Source: Cellulomonas sp. KRMCY2
GTDB lineage: Bacteria; Actinomycetota; Actinomycetes; Actinomycetales; Cellulomonadaceae
Length of the DNA: 64,000 nucleotides
Direction of reading: 5' to 3'
Assembly: GCF_000526515.1 (NCBI RefSeq)
Contig: NZ_JAGF01000001.1
Coordinates: forward strand, 1,860,001 to 1,924,000
The translations under genes were made by a program, and so were the position numbers. The notes beneath the pieces were generated by a model that saw only the letters and a list, made by a program, of their open reading frames with translations, searched no databases and was not told where the DNA came from. Positions 54,862-63,957 of the stretch are shown here, piece by piece (the first letter of the stretch is position 1; each line of letters opens with the position of its first letter).

Positions 54862-55047
54862 TCAGGTCCCGCCAAGGTCCAGCTCGACGTCCTCGTCACG
54901 ATCGCAGACGAGCACTCCGTCGACCACGCGCAGCAGCGCCGCCTGGATGACCGAGCAGCGCTGCCACCACTCGTCGCCGCGGCGTACCACGACGGGGTCG
55001 GTGCCGCCCTCGTGCGCCGGGTCGACGAACAGCGGCGCTGGGATCAC
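54862..55047 (-). pseudogene. Internally deleted glycoside hydrolase remnant (61 codons)
   Basis: The frame starts at GTG 55047, overlapping the upstream Gfo/Idh stop as GTGA. Residues 1-29 (PAPLFVDPAHEGGTDPVVVR, then RGDEWW) look like the first strand of a five-bladed GH43-like hydrolase. Residues 30-61 (RCSVIQAALLRVVDGVLVCD, then RDEDVELDL) look like its last strand and C-terminus. The large middle is missing, in frame. It most likely remains from a deleted glycosidase gene that was coupled to the oxidoreductase. A genuine small protein is less likely. Confidence 0.5.
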
Positions 55048-56174
55048 GTCGGGGTCGGCACCGCCGTCCCGGGGCGCAGGTCGGTGATGTCGGCGCGCAG
55101 CGAGGTGCGGAAACGTGCGTCGGTGTCCAGGCTCGTGGGTGTGACCGGGCGGCGGTGGGTCGCCGACGCGTAGATCGCCGTCACGAGCTCGAGCGGGCGG
55201 CGCGCGTGGGTCACCAGGTCGGGCATCGGCGTGCCGGCGACCAGGGCGTCGACCACCGCGCGGACCAGGGGCTCGTGACCGCTCGGCTCGTCCTGGCTCG
55301 GGAAGGCCCAGGACGCCACCTGCTCCTCGCCGACGCCGCGGGCCGGCGTGATGCGCCAGCTGTCGCCGCTGTGGCCGTACAGGTGCTCGACCTCGACCGT
55401 CGCGAGCTCGGTGTCGAGCCGCACGTAGCTCGTCTCCCGGGGCGACAGGACGCTCGAGACCGCCGTCGCGACGACCCCGTTCGCGAAGCGGATCACCGCC
55501 GTGGAGGCGTCCTCCATCTCGATGTCCCGGGCGAGGCGCCAGACCCGTGCGTCCACCTCGGCCCAGTCGCCGAGCAGGTGGGCGAGCAGGTCCATCTGGT
55601 GGATGCCGTGGCCGAGCGTCGTGCCGCCACCCTCACCGTCCCAGGTGCCGCGCCAGTCGACCGCGTAGTAGTCGTCCTGGCGCAGCCACAGCGTCTGGCA
55701 CTGGGCCAGCAGGGGTCGGCCGAGCGCACCCGTGTCAAGCAGCCGCTTGACGTGGGCTGCGGCCGTGCCGGTGCGCTGCTGGAAGACGATCGCGAAGGCG
55801 AGCCCGCTGGCGTCGGCGGCCGACTGCATGTCGTCGAGCTCGGCGAGCGACAGCGCGGGGGGCTTCTCGCACAGCACGTTGACCCCGGCGGCGAAGGCGT
55901 CGAGCGTCTGCTCGCGGTGCAGGTCGGGCGGGGTGCACAGGATGACCAGGTCGAGCGTCTCGGCGGCGAGCAGCTCGGCGTGGGTCGCATACCGGCCGCG
56001 GACGTCGTACGTGTCGGCGAACGCCGTCCTGCGCGAGGCGTTGCGGTTGCTCACGGCAACCAGGTCGATGCGCGGATCGGCCGCCAGGGCTTGCGCGTGC
56101 AGGTGCGCGACGGCCCCTGTGCCGACGATCGCGGCTCTCAGGGTGACCGCTGCGGGGGTCGTGCTGGGGGTCAC
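55044..56174 (-). CDS. Gfo/Idh/MocA-family oxidoreductase
   Basis: The 376-residue protein has AAIVGTGAVAHLHAQALAAD (Rossmann), VILCTPPDLHREQTL, the catalytic lysine in VLCEKPPALSLAELDD and TTLGHGIHQMDLLAHLLGDW (active-site His/Asp). It is a second, shorter oxidoreductase of the cluster, read toward the GH112 gene. A LacI-type box (D) overlaps its promoter region. A remnant glycosidase frame is coupled to its stop. Confidence 0.92.
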   Translation of the reverse strand: MTPSTTPAAVTLRAAIVGTGAVAHLHAQALAADPRIDLVAVSNRNASRRTAFADTYDVRGRYATHAELLAAETLDLVILCTPPDLHREQTLDAFAAGVNVLCEKPPALSLAELDDMQSAADASGLAFAIVFQQRTGTAAAHVKRLLDTGALGRPLLAQCQTLWLRQDDYYAVDWRGTWDGEGGGTTLGHGIHQMDLLAHLLGDWAEVDARVWRLARDIEMEDASTAVIRFANGVVATAVSSVLSPRETSYVRLDTELATVEVEHLYGHSGDSWRITPARGVGEEQVASWAFPSQDEPSGHEPLVRAVVDALVAGTPMPDLVTHARRPLELVTAIYASATHRRPVTPTSLDTDARFRTSLRADITDLRPGTAVPTPT

Positions 56175-56241
56175 GACGGGCTCCTTCGCTGCGCAGGTGA
56201 GGATGCGCAGACTCCGACCCTAGCCACTCGACAGCCGTGCC

Positions 56242-56255
56242 GTAAATCGTTTCAA
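56242..56255. promoter_or_regulatory. LacI-type operator D (before the Gfo/Idh gene)
   Basis: GTAAATCGTTTCAA is a palindrome-like box around CG, 68 bp before the ATG at 56174. On the minus strand it covers TTTACG, a -35-like hexamer 18 nt from TAGGGT. Its TTGAAACG half matches box A exactly. Confidence 0.6.
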
Positions 56256-56284
56256 TCCGGCGTCCCGAGGATCGTGAGGGCCGG

Positions 56285-57334
56285 TCAGCGGTGCGGGCCC
56301 GAGGAGGCGCGGATGACGAGCTCGGGCTGGAACTCGATCTGCTGCGGCGGTGCCGCGCCCCGGCCGGATGCCCGCAGCAGCAGGTCGGCTGCGACGTGGC
56401 CGAGGCGGCGCTGGGGCTGTCGGACCGAGGTCAGGGGCGTGGCCAACATCGAGGCGAAGTTGACGTCGTCGTACCCGACGACGGCCATGTCGCCGGGGAT
56501 CTCGAGGCCGTGGGCACGCAGGGTGCGCATGGCGCCCAGGGCCGTCAGGTCGTTGACGCAGAACACGGCGGTCGATCCCGTGCGGCCGGCCAGGAGCTCG
56601 GTCACCCCGGCCTCGCCGCCTTCGGCGTTGAGCGCGGAGACGGTGATCTCGATCATGGCGTCGTCCGGGTCGAGCCCGGCGCCGGCCAGGGCACGCACCA
56701 TGCCGGCGCGTCGGTCGACGCACTGCCTGATCGTCGGCGGGCCGTTGATCAACGCGATCCGCCGATGACCGAGGCTCAGCAGGTGGTCGACGGCCAGGGC
56801 GGCGCCGGCGACGTCGTCGACGGCGACCGAGGAGAGCTCCGCGACCGGCGAGGTGCGGTCGAGCAGCACGATCTCGATGCCGCGGCGGTGCAGCTCGATC
56901 AGGTGGTCGATGTCGGGCCCGGCGGGTGTCACGAGGATGCCGAGCACCCCGTGCTCCTCGAAGAGGCGCAGGTAGCGTGCCTCGCGCTCGAGGTCCTCGT
57001 CGGAGCTCGCGAGCATGAGGGTGTGGTTGGCCTGCCCGAGGCGGTCCTCGATGCCACGCGCCACCTCGGTGAAGAACGGGTTGGCGATGTCCAGCAGGAT
57101 CGCCCCGACGGTGGTGATCGTCCCGGCCCGCAGCTGACGGGCCGAGCCGTTGGGCACGAAGGACAGCGCCTCGATCGCGAGCAGCACCTTCTCGCGGGTG
57201 GCGGGCGAGACGCGCTCGGGGCGGTTCAGGACGTTGGAGACGGTGCCGAGCGAGACGCCGGCCTCATGGGCGACGTCGCTGATGCTCGAGCGCCGCGGGC
57301 TGCGCCCCGGACCGCGCCCCGACGTGGTGACCAC
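56285..57334 (-). CDS. LacI-family transcriptional regulator
   Basis: The 349-residue repressor has an N-terminal LacI helix-turn-helix (SISDVAHEAGVSLGTVSNVL, hinge ALSFVPNGSARQLRAG) and a periplasmic-binding-like sugar domain (GAILLDIANPFFTEVARGIE, VAVDDVAGAALAVDHLLSLG). GTG 57334 follows AAGGGA and decides the start; the longer upstream frame has no family match. It probably controls the sugar operon at 46334, the LldD and Gfo/Idh genes and itself through CG-centred boxes. Confidence 0.93.
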   Translation of the reverse strand: MVTTSGRGPGRSPRRSSISDVAHEAGVSLGTVSNVLNRPERVSPATREKVLLAIEALSFVPNGSARQLRAGTITTVGAILLDIANPFFTEVARGIEDRLGQANHTLMLASSDEDLEREARYLRLFEEHGVLGILVTPAGPDIDHLIELHRRGIEIVLLDRTSPVAELSSVAVDDVAGAALAVDHLLSLGHRRIALINGPPTIRQCVDRRAGMVRALAGAGLDPDDAMIEITVSALNAEGGEAGVTELLAGRTGSTAVFCVNDLTALGAMRTLRAHGLEIPGDMAVVGYDDVNFASMLATPLTSVRQPQRRLGHVAADLLLRASGRGAAPPQQIEFQPELVIRASSGPHR

Positions 57335-57400
57335 CGTGAGTCCCTTCGCTGGACGACCGCGTTGACGCGTGCTTGATCGACTTCTCGGATCATTCTGCCC

Positions 57401-57414
57401 CTGAAGCGATTCAA
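57401..57414. promoter_or_regulatory. LacI-type operator E (before the lacI-type gene)
   Basis: CTGAAGCGATTCAA is a near-palindrome around CG in the gap upstream of the regulator gene, 67 bp before its GTG. On the minus strand it covers TTGAAT, a plausible -35 box, so autoregulation is likely. Confidence 0.6.
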
Positions 57415-57559
57415 CACATGACGCGGCGCGCGTGGCCTGCTCGGTCGGCCGAGCGCGCGGGCACCCCGAACGTCCTGGTCTACGACGCCATCTAGATCCC
57501 GGACGGCGCACGGCTGCCCTGAGTCCCGGCCTGTCCTGACCTCTCGCCTGCTCCGTGGG

Positions 57560-59569
57560 TCAGCCGAGCAGCGCCTCGAGCAGGTGCGGACCGTACCGCT
57601 CCTGCTTGCTGACCCCGACGCCGGTGACCGTACCGAGCTCCTCGAGGGTCGTCGGGACGCGGGTCGCGATCTCCCGCAGGGTCGCATCGTGGAAGACGAC
57701 GTACGCCGGCACGCCCTGCTCCTTGGCCGTCGCAGCCCGCCAGGTCCGCAACCGCTCGAAGACCAGGCTCGCGGCACCGTCCAGGTCCGCGGCGGGGGAG
57801 ACCGCGCCGCGCCTCCCGGTCCGTGGTGTCCGGGCACGGGCCGCCTTGGGCGCCTCGCGGCGGAGCAGCACGCTCCGGGACCCGGACAGGACCTCGGCAC
57901 TGGTGGGGGTGATCCGCAGCGTCCCGTACCCGTCGGCATCCACCGCGAGCAGACCCTGCGCGAGCATCTGCCGCACGACACCGCGCCACTCGGGCTCCGT
58001 CAGGTCCGTCCCGATGCCGAAGACGCTCAGCGACGTGTGCCCGAGCTGCTCGATCCGCGGGGTCGGTTTGCCGAGCAGGACGTCGACCAGGTGGCCGGCG
58101 CCGTACCGCTGGTTGCGCTCGCGGTCCAGGCGCACGACGGTCGAGAGCAGCTTCTGAGCGGGGACCGTGCCGTCCCACGACTCCGGCGGCGCCAGGCACG
58201 TGTCGCAGTTGCCGCACGCCTCGCTCGTCTGGCCGAAGTACGCGAGCAGCTGCACACGCCGGCACTCGACGGTCTCGCACAGGGCGAGCATCGCGTCGAG
58301 GTGCGCACCGAGACGACGCCGGTGCGCGGCGTCGCCCTCGGAGGTGTCGATCATGCGGCGTTGCTGGACGACGTCCTGCAGGCCGTACGCGAGCCATGCG
58401 GTCGACGGCAGGCCGTCACGACCTGCCCGCCCGGTCTCCTGGTAGTACCCCTCGACGGACTTGGGCAGGTCGAGGTGCGCGACGAACCGCACGTCCGGCT
58501 TGTCGATGCCCATCCCGAAGGCGATCGTCGCGACCATCACCAGACCGTCCTCGCGCAGGAACCGCGCCTGGTTGGTCGAGCGGACCCTGCGGTCCAGCCC
58601 CGCGTGGTACGGCAGCGCCGGGATCCCGTTGGCCGTCAGGAAGGCCGCCGTCTGCTCGACGGACTTGCGGGACAGGCAGTAGACGATCCCGGCGTCCCCG
58701 GGGTGCTCCGAACGCAGCAGGCCGAGCAGCTGGGTCCGCGGGCTGTCCTTGCCGACGATGCGGTACTGGATGTTGGGGCGGTCGAAGCTCGCCACGAAGT
58801 GGCGTGCCCGGGCCAGCTGCAGGCGCTCGGCGATCTCCGCGTGGGTGGCCTCGGTGGCGGTCGCGGTCAGCGCGATGCGCGGGACCGTCGGCCACCGGTC
58901 GTGCAGAAGGGAGAGCTGCAGGTAGTCGGGGCGGAAGTCGTGCCCCCACTGGGACACGCAGTGCGCCTCGTCGATGGCGAACAGGGCGATCCGCCCACGG
59001 TCGAGCAGGTCGAGGGTCTCCGGGACACGCAGCCTCTCGGGGGCCAGGTAGAGCAGGTCGAGCTCGCCGGCGAGGAAGGCCTGCTCGACGCGCCGGCGTT
59101 CGGGGTAGTCCTGGGTCGAGTTGAGGAACCCCGCCCGCACCCCGAGAGCCGACAGGGCGTCGACCTGGTCCTGCATGAGGGCGATCAGCGGCGAGACGAC
59201 GACTCCGGTGCCCGGGCGTACCAGCGCGGGGATCTGGTAGCAGAGCGACTTCCCGCTCCCGGTCGGCATCAGGACGAGGGCGTCGCCGCCGCCGACGACG
59301 GTGTCGATGATCTCGGCCTGCTCGCCACGGAACGTCGGGTACCCGAACACCTCCGCGAGTACCGCCAGGGGTGCGCGAAGGGGCGCAGCCGGCGAGCCGT
59401 CGGCGGCCGCCGTGGCCGGCGCCTCCCGGGTCACCTGCATCGCCCGTGCCGCGGCCGCCCCGGCCGTCCCTGCCGCCCCGGTCGGCCGTGCGACAGCGTC
59501 CGGCGGGGCGTCGTCGTACGCAGGGTCGTACGGGGGCTCGTCGTCCGCTCCGGTCCAGGCTGCACTCAC
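57560..59569 (-). CDS. recQ: RecQ-type ATP-dependent DNA helicase
   Basis: The 669-residue helicase has [20 protein letters not shown], Walker [12 protein letters not shown], the DEAH box [18 protein letters not shown], the helicase C motif [15 protein letters not shown] and the zinc-binding cysteines (C, then CGNCDTC). A winged helix and a C-terminal HRDC-like domain ([20 protein letters not shown]) follow. An Ala-rich 60-residue extension precedes the core. I place the start at GTG 59569 because TAGGGT lies 6 nt upstream; GTG 59575 would leave no spacing. Confidence 0.95.
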   Translation of the reverse strand: MSAAWTGADDEPPYDPAYDDAPPDAVARPTGAAGTAGAAAARAMQVTREAPATAAADGSPAAPLRAPLAVLAEVFGYPTFRGEQAEIIDTVVGGGDALVLMPTGSGKSLCYQIPALVRPGTGVVVSPLIALMQDQVDALSALGVRAGFLNSTQDYPERRRVEQAFLAGELDLLYLAPERLRVPETLDLLDRGRIALFAIDEAHCVSQWGHDFRPDYLQLSLLHDRWPTVPRIALTATATEATHAEIAERLQLARARHFVASFDRPNIQYRIVGKDSPRTQLLGLLRSEHPGDAGIVYCLSRKSVEQTAAFLTANGIPALPYHAGLDRRVRSTNQARFLREDGLVMVATIAFGMGIDKPDVRFVAHLDLPKSVEGYYQETGRAGRDGLPSTAWLAYGLQDVVQQRRMIDTSEGDAAHRRRLGAHLDAMLALCETVECRRVQLLAYFGQTSEACGNCDTCLAPPESWDGTVPAQKLLSTVVRLDRERNQRYGAGHLVDVLLGKPTPRIEQLGHTSLSVFGIGTDLTEPEWRGVVRQMLAQGLLAVDADGYGTLRITPTSAEVLSGSRSVLLRREAPKAARARTPRTGRRGAVSPAADLDGAASLVFERLRTWRAATAKEQGVPAYVVFHDATLREIATRVPTTLEELGTVTGVGVSKQERYGPHLLEALLG

Positions 59570-59685
59570 CCGCACACCCTACGAGCCGCCCCTGACGTCC
59601 CGCGCACCGTCCACAGCGGCGAGGCGGGCCGCACCGCGCTGGCACTCGGCCGTCCGTTCGGCGGGCCGTGTGCGGGAACGTGCTG

Positions 59686-59699
59686 GGAAAGCGCTTGCC
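59686..59699. promoter_or_regulatory. LacI-type operator F (before the SDR-FAD-SGNH operon)
   Basis: GGAAAGCGCTTGCC contains the perfect core AAGCGCTT and lies 61 bp before the SDR start. It resembles box C (GGGAAGCGTTTTCC) and suggests that this operon joins the same or a related sugar-responsive regulon. Confidence 0.55.
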
Positions 59700-59759
59700 G
59701 AATGGCTCTCGGCATGTCACTGTTCAGGGCAGACGGAGACGGACGCGAGGAGGGCAACC

Positions 59760-60563
59760 ATGCCGGCTGTGGCGCTGGTCACCGGAGGCAACCGTGGCAT
59801 CGGCCTCGGCATCTCCCGACGTCTGCTCGCCGACGGGTACGCCGTCTCGATCCTCGCCACGCGCGAGGAGCCCACCGAGGTCCTGGCCGAGCTGCGCGAG
59901 CTCGCCGGCACCGCCGAGCGGGTGCGCTACGTGCAGGGCTCCGTCGCCGAGCCGGCGGACCATCGCCGCTACGTCGACGACGCGGTCGCTGCGTGGGGCC
60001 GCCTCGACCTGCTCGTCAACAACGCCGGCGTCGCCCCCTCGGTGCGGGCCGACCTGCTCGAGGCCACGACCGAGAGCTTCGACCGGGTGCTGGGCATCAA
60101 CCTGCGCGGTCCGTACTTCCTCACCCAGGTGTTCGCCAACCGGGTCATCGAGCTCCGGGGGGACCTGCCGGTCGCCGGCGGCCGCGTCGTGCTGCCGGAC
60201 GCCCCGGTCGCCACGATCGTCAACGTGTCGTCGATCTCGGCCGTCGCGGTGTCGACGAACCGCGGTGACTACTGCGTGTCGAAGGCCGGGGTCGCCATGG
60301 CCACGCAGCTGTTCGCCGTGCGGCTGGCTCCCGAGGGCATCGTCGTCCACGAGGTGCGTCCGGGGGTGATCGCGACGGACATGACCGCAGGAGTCACGTC
60401 CCGGTACGACGCGCTGCTGGCCGACGGGCTGGCCCCGATCGCCCGCTGGGGTCGCCCGGCCGACGTCGCCGGAGCGGTCTCGCTCCTCGCCTCGGGCCGG
60501 ACGCCGTACTCGACCGGCGAGGTCTTCCACGTCGACGGCGGCATGCACATCCCCCGCCTGTGA
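59760..60563 (+). CDS. Short-chain dehydrogenase/reductase (FabG-like)
   Basis: The 267-residue SDR has ALVTGGNRGIGLGISRRLLA, LLVNNAGVAPSVRADLLE, the catalytic SSISAVAVSTNRGDYCVSKA (Ser, Tyr, Lys) and FHVDGGMHIPRL at the end. GAGGAGG precedes ATG 59760. It is the first gene of a three-gene unit with the FAD oxidoreductase (52-bp gap) and the SGNH hydrolase, so a catabolic oxidation of a sugar or sugar alcohol is more likely than fatty-acid synthesis. Confidence 0.9.
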   Translation: MPAVALVTGGNRGIGLGISRRLLADGYAVSILATREEPTEVLAELRELAGTAERVRYVQGSVAEPADHRRYVDDAVAAWGRLDLLVNNAGVAPSVRADLLEATTESFDRVLGINLRGPYFLTQVFANRVIELRGDLPVAGGRVVLPDAPVATIVNVSSISAVAVSTNRGDYCVSKAGVAMATQLFAVRLAPEGIVVHEVRPGVIATDMTAGVTSRYDALLADGLAPIARWGRPADVAGAVSLLASGRTPYSTGEVFHVDGGMHIPRL

Positions 60564-60615
60564 ACCCCACCCGGCCCGCTCGAGCGGGCGGCCGGCGACG
60601 CGAAGGAGCGACCCG

Positions 60616-62718
60616 ATGAGTGAGCCCGAGGTGCTGCGGATCGCCGGGCAGGACGTGCCGGTGGTGACGGCGAACACCGTCGTCGTCGGCACCGGGTCGG
60701 CGGGCTTCTGCGCGGCGGACCGGCTCTGGGAGCTCGGCCAGGACGACGTCGTCATGGTCGCCGACAAGGTCAACGCGGGTGCGAGCCGCAACGCGGGCTC
60801 GGACAAGCAGACCTACTACAAGCTGACCCTCTCGGGGGGTGACGGCGACTCGGTGCGCGAGATGGCCGAGACCCTCTTCGCCGGTGGTGCGATGGACGGG
60901 GACAACGCCCTGGCCGAGGCGGCCCTGTCGGCGCGGGCCTTCCTGCACCTGTGCGACCTGGGCGTGCCCTTCCCGCAGAACAGGTACGGGGAGTTCATCG
61001 GCTACAAGACCGACCACGACCCGCGTCGCCGGGCCACGTCGGTGGGCCCCTACACGAGTCGCAGCATGGTCGAGCAGCTCGAGAACAGGGTGCGCCGCAA
61101 CGGGACGCGGATCATCGACGAGTGCCGGGTCGTCGACCTCATCACCCGGGACGGCGCCGACGGGCCCGAGGTCGCCGGCCTGCTCGTGCTGCGCACCGAC
61201 ATCCCGCACGACGGCGAGCAGAACCCGTACCTGCTGTTCCGTTGCACCAACATCGTCTACGCGACAGGGGGTCCGGCGGGGATCTACGCGACCAGCGTCT
61301 TCCCCCACGGCCAGTGGGGCGCATCGGGTGCGGCCTACCGGGCGGGGGTGCGTGGCAAGAACCTCACCGAGTGGCAGTTCGGCCTGGCGTCGACCAGACC
61401 CCGGTGGAACGTCTCGGGGACGTACATGCAGGTCATCCCGCGGTTCGTGTCGACCGATGCCGACGGCGGCGACGAGCGCGAGTTCCTCACGGAGGTGATC
61501 GGTGACTACGGGCGGTTGCTCTCGCTCGTCTTCCTCAAGGGCTACCAGTGGCCGTTCGACATCCGCAAGGCCCTCGACGGGTCCTCGCTGATCGACCTGC
61601 TCGTGTACCGCGAGACGGTGCTGCGCGGCCGCCGGGTCTTCCTCGACTTCCGGAGCAACCCGGTGCGCGCCGAGCTCGACCCGAGCGCCCTCTCGCCCGA
61701 GGCCCACGAGCACCTCGACCGGGCCGGGGTGCTCTTCGGGACGCCGATCGAGCGGCTACGCCGGATGAACGAGCCCGCGTACCAGCTCTACCTCGGCAAG
61801 AACCCGTACGTGGACCTCGAGCGGGAGATGCTCGAGATCGACGTGTGCGTCCAGCACAACAACGGCGGGCTGCTCGTCGACCCGTGGTGGCAGTCGAACG
61901 TCGGCGGCTTCTTCCCGGTCGGCGAGGCGGGCGGTGCGCACGGGGTGTACCGGCCCGGCGGCGCGGCCCTCAACTCCGGGCAGGTCGGAGCGACCCGGGC
62001 CGCACAGTTCATCGCCGCCCGCCGCTCCTGGGCCCCAGCGCCGATGGAGGCGTTCATGGCGGACGCCGGCCCGGTGCTCGACGGAGCGCTCGACCTCGTC
62101 GCCCGGGCCACGGCGCGTGCGGCGTCCGGCGTGCCGGACAACACCGGTGACCTGCTCCACGACGTGGGCGTGCTGATGAGTGCCAAGGCCGGGCCGGTGC
62201 GCTCGGAGCAGTCCATCGGTGAGGCACTGGTCCAGGTGCACGACTGGCTCGCCGGTTACCAGGACCTCGTCACGGCCGACCGGGGCTCGCGCCGGGCGAT
62301 CAACCGCACGTTCCTGGTCCGCGACATCCTCACCACCGCCTACGTCTACCTGTCGGCGATGGCCGACTACCTGGCCCATGGCGGCCGGTCCCGGGGCTCG
62401 GTCCTCTACACCGACCCGGCGGGCTCGCTGCCCCGGGTCGGGTACGGCCCCGACGCCGCACGCGAGCTCGACCTGCCCGACCTGTTCCGCTTCCGGCTCG
62501 ACGGCGGTGCGCTCGACGACCAGGTGCAGGAGGTCGCGTGGAGCGGCCCCGAGCCATCGGGGGCAGCCGAGCGGTCGGGAGCCGAAGACCCGTCGCCGGC
62601 CGCCGACCGGGCCGGTCGCGTGGCCTTCCGGTGGCGTCCTCGCCGGCCGATCCCGCAGGAGGACGACTTCTTCGAGAACGTCTGGCGTGAGTTCCGTGAG
62701 CACCGCAACATCTTCTGA
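60616..62718 (+). CDS. Large FAD-dependent oxidoreductase (fumarate-reductase/succinate-dehydrogenase flavoprotein-like)
   Basis: The 700-residue protein has an FAD-binding GTGSAGFCAADRLWELG near residue 25, the flavin-contact NAGASRNAGSDKQTYYKLTL, a second FAD segment IVYATGGPAGIYATSVFP and the late VGEAGGAHGVYRPGGAALNS. It lacks the C-terminal iron-sulfur partner and any membrane anchor nearby, so it is unlikely to be a respiratory complex. Its role with the SDR and SGNH hydrolase is unknown; oxidation of a carbohydrate or its acetylated derivative is a working guess. Confidence 0.8.
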   Translation: MSEPEVLRIAGQDVPVVTANTVVVGTGSAGFCAADRLWELGQDDVVMVADKVNAGASRNAGSDKQTYYKLTLSGGDGDSVREMAETLFAGGAMDGDNALAEAALSARAFLHLCDLGVPFPQNRYGEFIGYKTDHDPRRRATSVGPYTSRSMVEQLENRVRRNGTRIIDECRVVDLITRDGADGPEVAGLLVLRTDIPHDGEQNPYLLFRCTNIVYATGGPAGIYATSVFPHGQWGASGAAYRAGVRGKNLTEWQFGLASTRPRWNVSGTYMQVIPRFVSTDADGGDEREFLTEVIGDYGRLLSLVFLKGYQWPFDIRKALDGSSLIDLLVYRETVLRGRRVFLDFRSNPVRAELDPSALSPEAHEHLDRAGVLFGTPIERLRRMNEPAYQLYLGKNPYVDLEREMLEIDVCVQHNNGGLLVDPWWQSNVGGFFPVGEAGGAHGVYRPGGAALNSGQVGATRAAQFIAARRSWAPAPMEAFMADAGPVLDGALDLVARATARAASGVPDNTGDLLHDVGVLMSAKAGPVRSEQSIGEALVQVHDWLAGYQDLVTADRGSRRAINRTFLVRDILTTAYVYLSAMADYLAHGGRSRGSVLYTDPAGSLPRVGYGPDAARELDLPDLFRFRLDGGALDDQVQEVAWSGPEPSGAAERSGAEDPSPAADRAGRVAFRWRPRRPIPQEDDFFENVWREFREHRNIF

Positions 62719-62746
62719 GCCGGGACCCGGGTCGTCGTCCGAACGG

Positions 62747-62766
62747 AGCCGGCGCCGACGCCGGCT
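62747..62766 (+). other. Hairpin directly before the SGNH hydrolase start
   Basis: AGCCGGCG (62747-62754) and CGCCGGCT (62759-62766) form a perfect 8-bp stem with a 4-nt loop, ending one base before GTG 62767. GGAG at 62745-62748 overlaps its left arm. The structure could hide the ribosome site or bring it close to the start. It could also be an intercistronic processing site. Confidence 0.45.
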
Positions 62767-63957
62767 GTGGCGCTGGTGACGGCCTGGATCAGCACACCGG
62801 TGGTCGGCGGACCGGTGCGGGTGCTCGGCGCCGCTGAGCTCGAGCAGACCGCTGACGGCGTCGTGGTGCACCGGTTGCCGGCCGTGGCGCGGGCACAGCT
62901 GCCCGACGGCTTCATCCGGATGTGCGAGGAGCAGCCCTCCGGGGTGCGGCTGGCGTTCCGAACCGCGGCCCGGCAGGTCGAGCTCGACGTGCGGGCCCTG
63001 CGCACGGCGATCGTCGACCGCCCGGTCCCGGACGCCGGACGGTACGACCTCGTGGTCGACGGCGTCGTGGTCGGCCACGGTTCGGCCGACGGCCACGGCG
63101 TCATCGTGCTGGACCCGATCGCGGCGATGACGATCACGCACACCGGTCCGGTCGCGACCGTGGTGTTCCCCGTGCTCGAGGCCGGGGACAAGGAGCTCGA
63201 GATCTGGTTGCCGTACGCCGAGGTGACCCGGCTCCTGGCGGTGCGGACCGACGCGCCGGTGGCGTCGGCGACGGATCACGCGTCGGGATCGGTCCGCCGG
63301 CCGCGCTGGGTGCACCACGGCAGCTCGATCAGCCACGGTGCGTCGGCCGCGTCGCCGACCGGGATCTGGCCGGTCGTCGTCGCCCGCCTCGCCGGGCTGG
63401 ACCTGGTCAACCTCGGTCTGTCGGGCAACGCCGTGCTCGACCCGTTCATCGCGCGCACGATCCGTGACCAGCCGGCCGACCTGATCACGCTGAAGCTGGG
63501 GATCAACGTGGTCAACCACGACTGCTTCCGGCGCCGCACCTTTCCCCCGGCGGTCGAGGGGTTCCTCGACACGATCCGTGAGGGTCACCCGAGCACGCCG
63601 CTGGTCGTGGTCTCGCCGATCCTGTGCGCGATCGTCGAGGACCGCCCCGGCCCGACGTCGATCGACCCTGACTCGCCGCCCGACGCGCCGGTGTTCCGCA
63701 CCGTCGGACGGTCCGAGGAGCTCGCCACGGGCAAGCTCAGCCTCGAGGTCATCCGCGAGGTGCTCGAGGGCGTCGTCGGCCGGCGGCGGACCGCAGGGGA
63801 CGGCTCCATGCACTACCTGGACGGCCGCGAGCTCTACGGACGGCCCGAGTGGGCCTCGATGCCGTTGCCCGATCTCCTGCACCCGACGGCCGCCGGTCAC
63901 CGTCACATGGGTGAGGCCTTCGCCGCTCTCGTCCCCGGGTTCCTCGCTCAGTCCTGA
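62767..63957 (+). CDS. SGNH/GDSL-type hydrolase
   Basis: The 396-residue protein has an N-terminal beta-rich domain (about 1-170) and a C-terminal SGNH domain: VHHGSSISHGASA (nucleophile Ser), LVNLGLSGNAV (Gly, Asn block), LITLKLGINVVNHD and PDLLHPTAAGHRHMGEAFA (Asp, His). There is no signal peptide. Such enzymes deacylate carbohydrates or lipids. In this operon a sugar ester is plausible. The start is GTG 62767, with GTG 62776 as alternative. Confidence 0.87.
   Translation: MALVTAWISTPVVGGPVRVLGAAELEQTADGVVVHRLPAVARAQLPDGFIRMCEEQPSGVRLAFRTAARQVELDVRALRTAIVDRPVPDAGRYDLVVDGVVVGHGSADGHGVIVLDPIAAMTITHTGPVATVVFPVLEAGDKELEIWLPYAEVTRLLAVRTDAPVASATDHASGSVRRPRWVHHGSSISHGASAASPTGIWPVVVARLAGLDLVNLGLSGNAVLDPFIARTIRDQPADLITLKLGINVVNHDCFRRRTFPPAVEGFLDTIREGHPSTPLVVVSPILCAIVEDRPGPTSIDPDSPPDAPVFRTVGRSEELATGKLSLEVIREVLEGVVGRRRTAGDGSMHYLDGRELYGRPEWASMPLPDLLHPTAAGHRHMGEAFAALVPGFLAQS

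Noticed and set aside
60616-62718. Respiratory fumarate reductase or succinate dehydrogenase subunit
   Set aside because: No iron-sulfur or membrane-anchor genes are nearby, and the context is a sugar-type operon.
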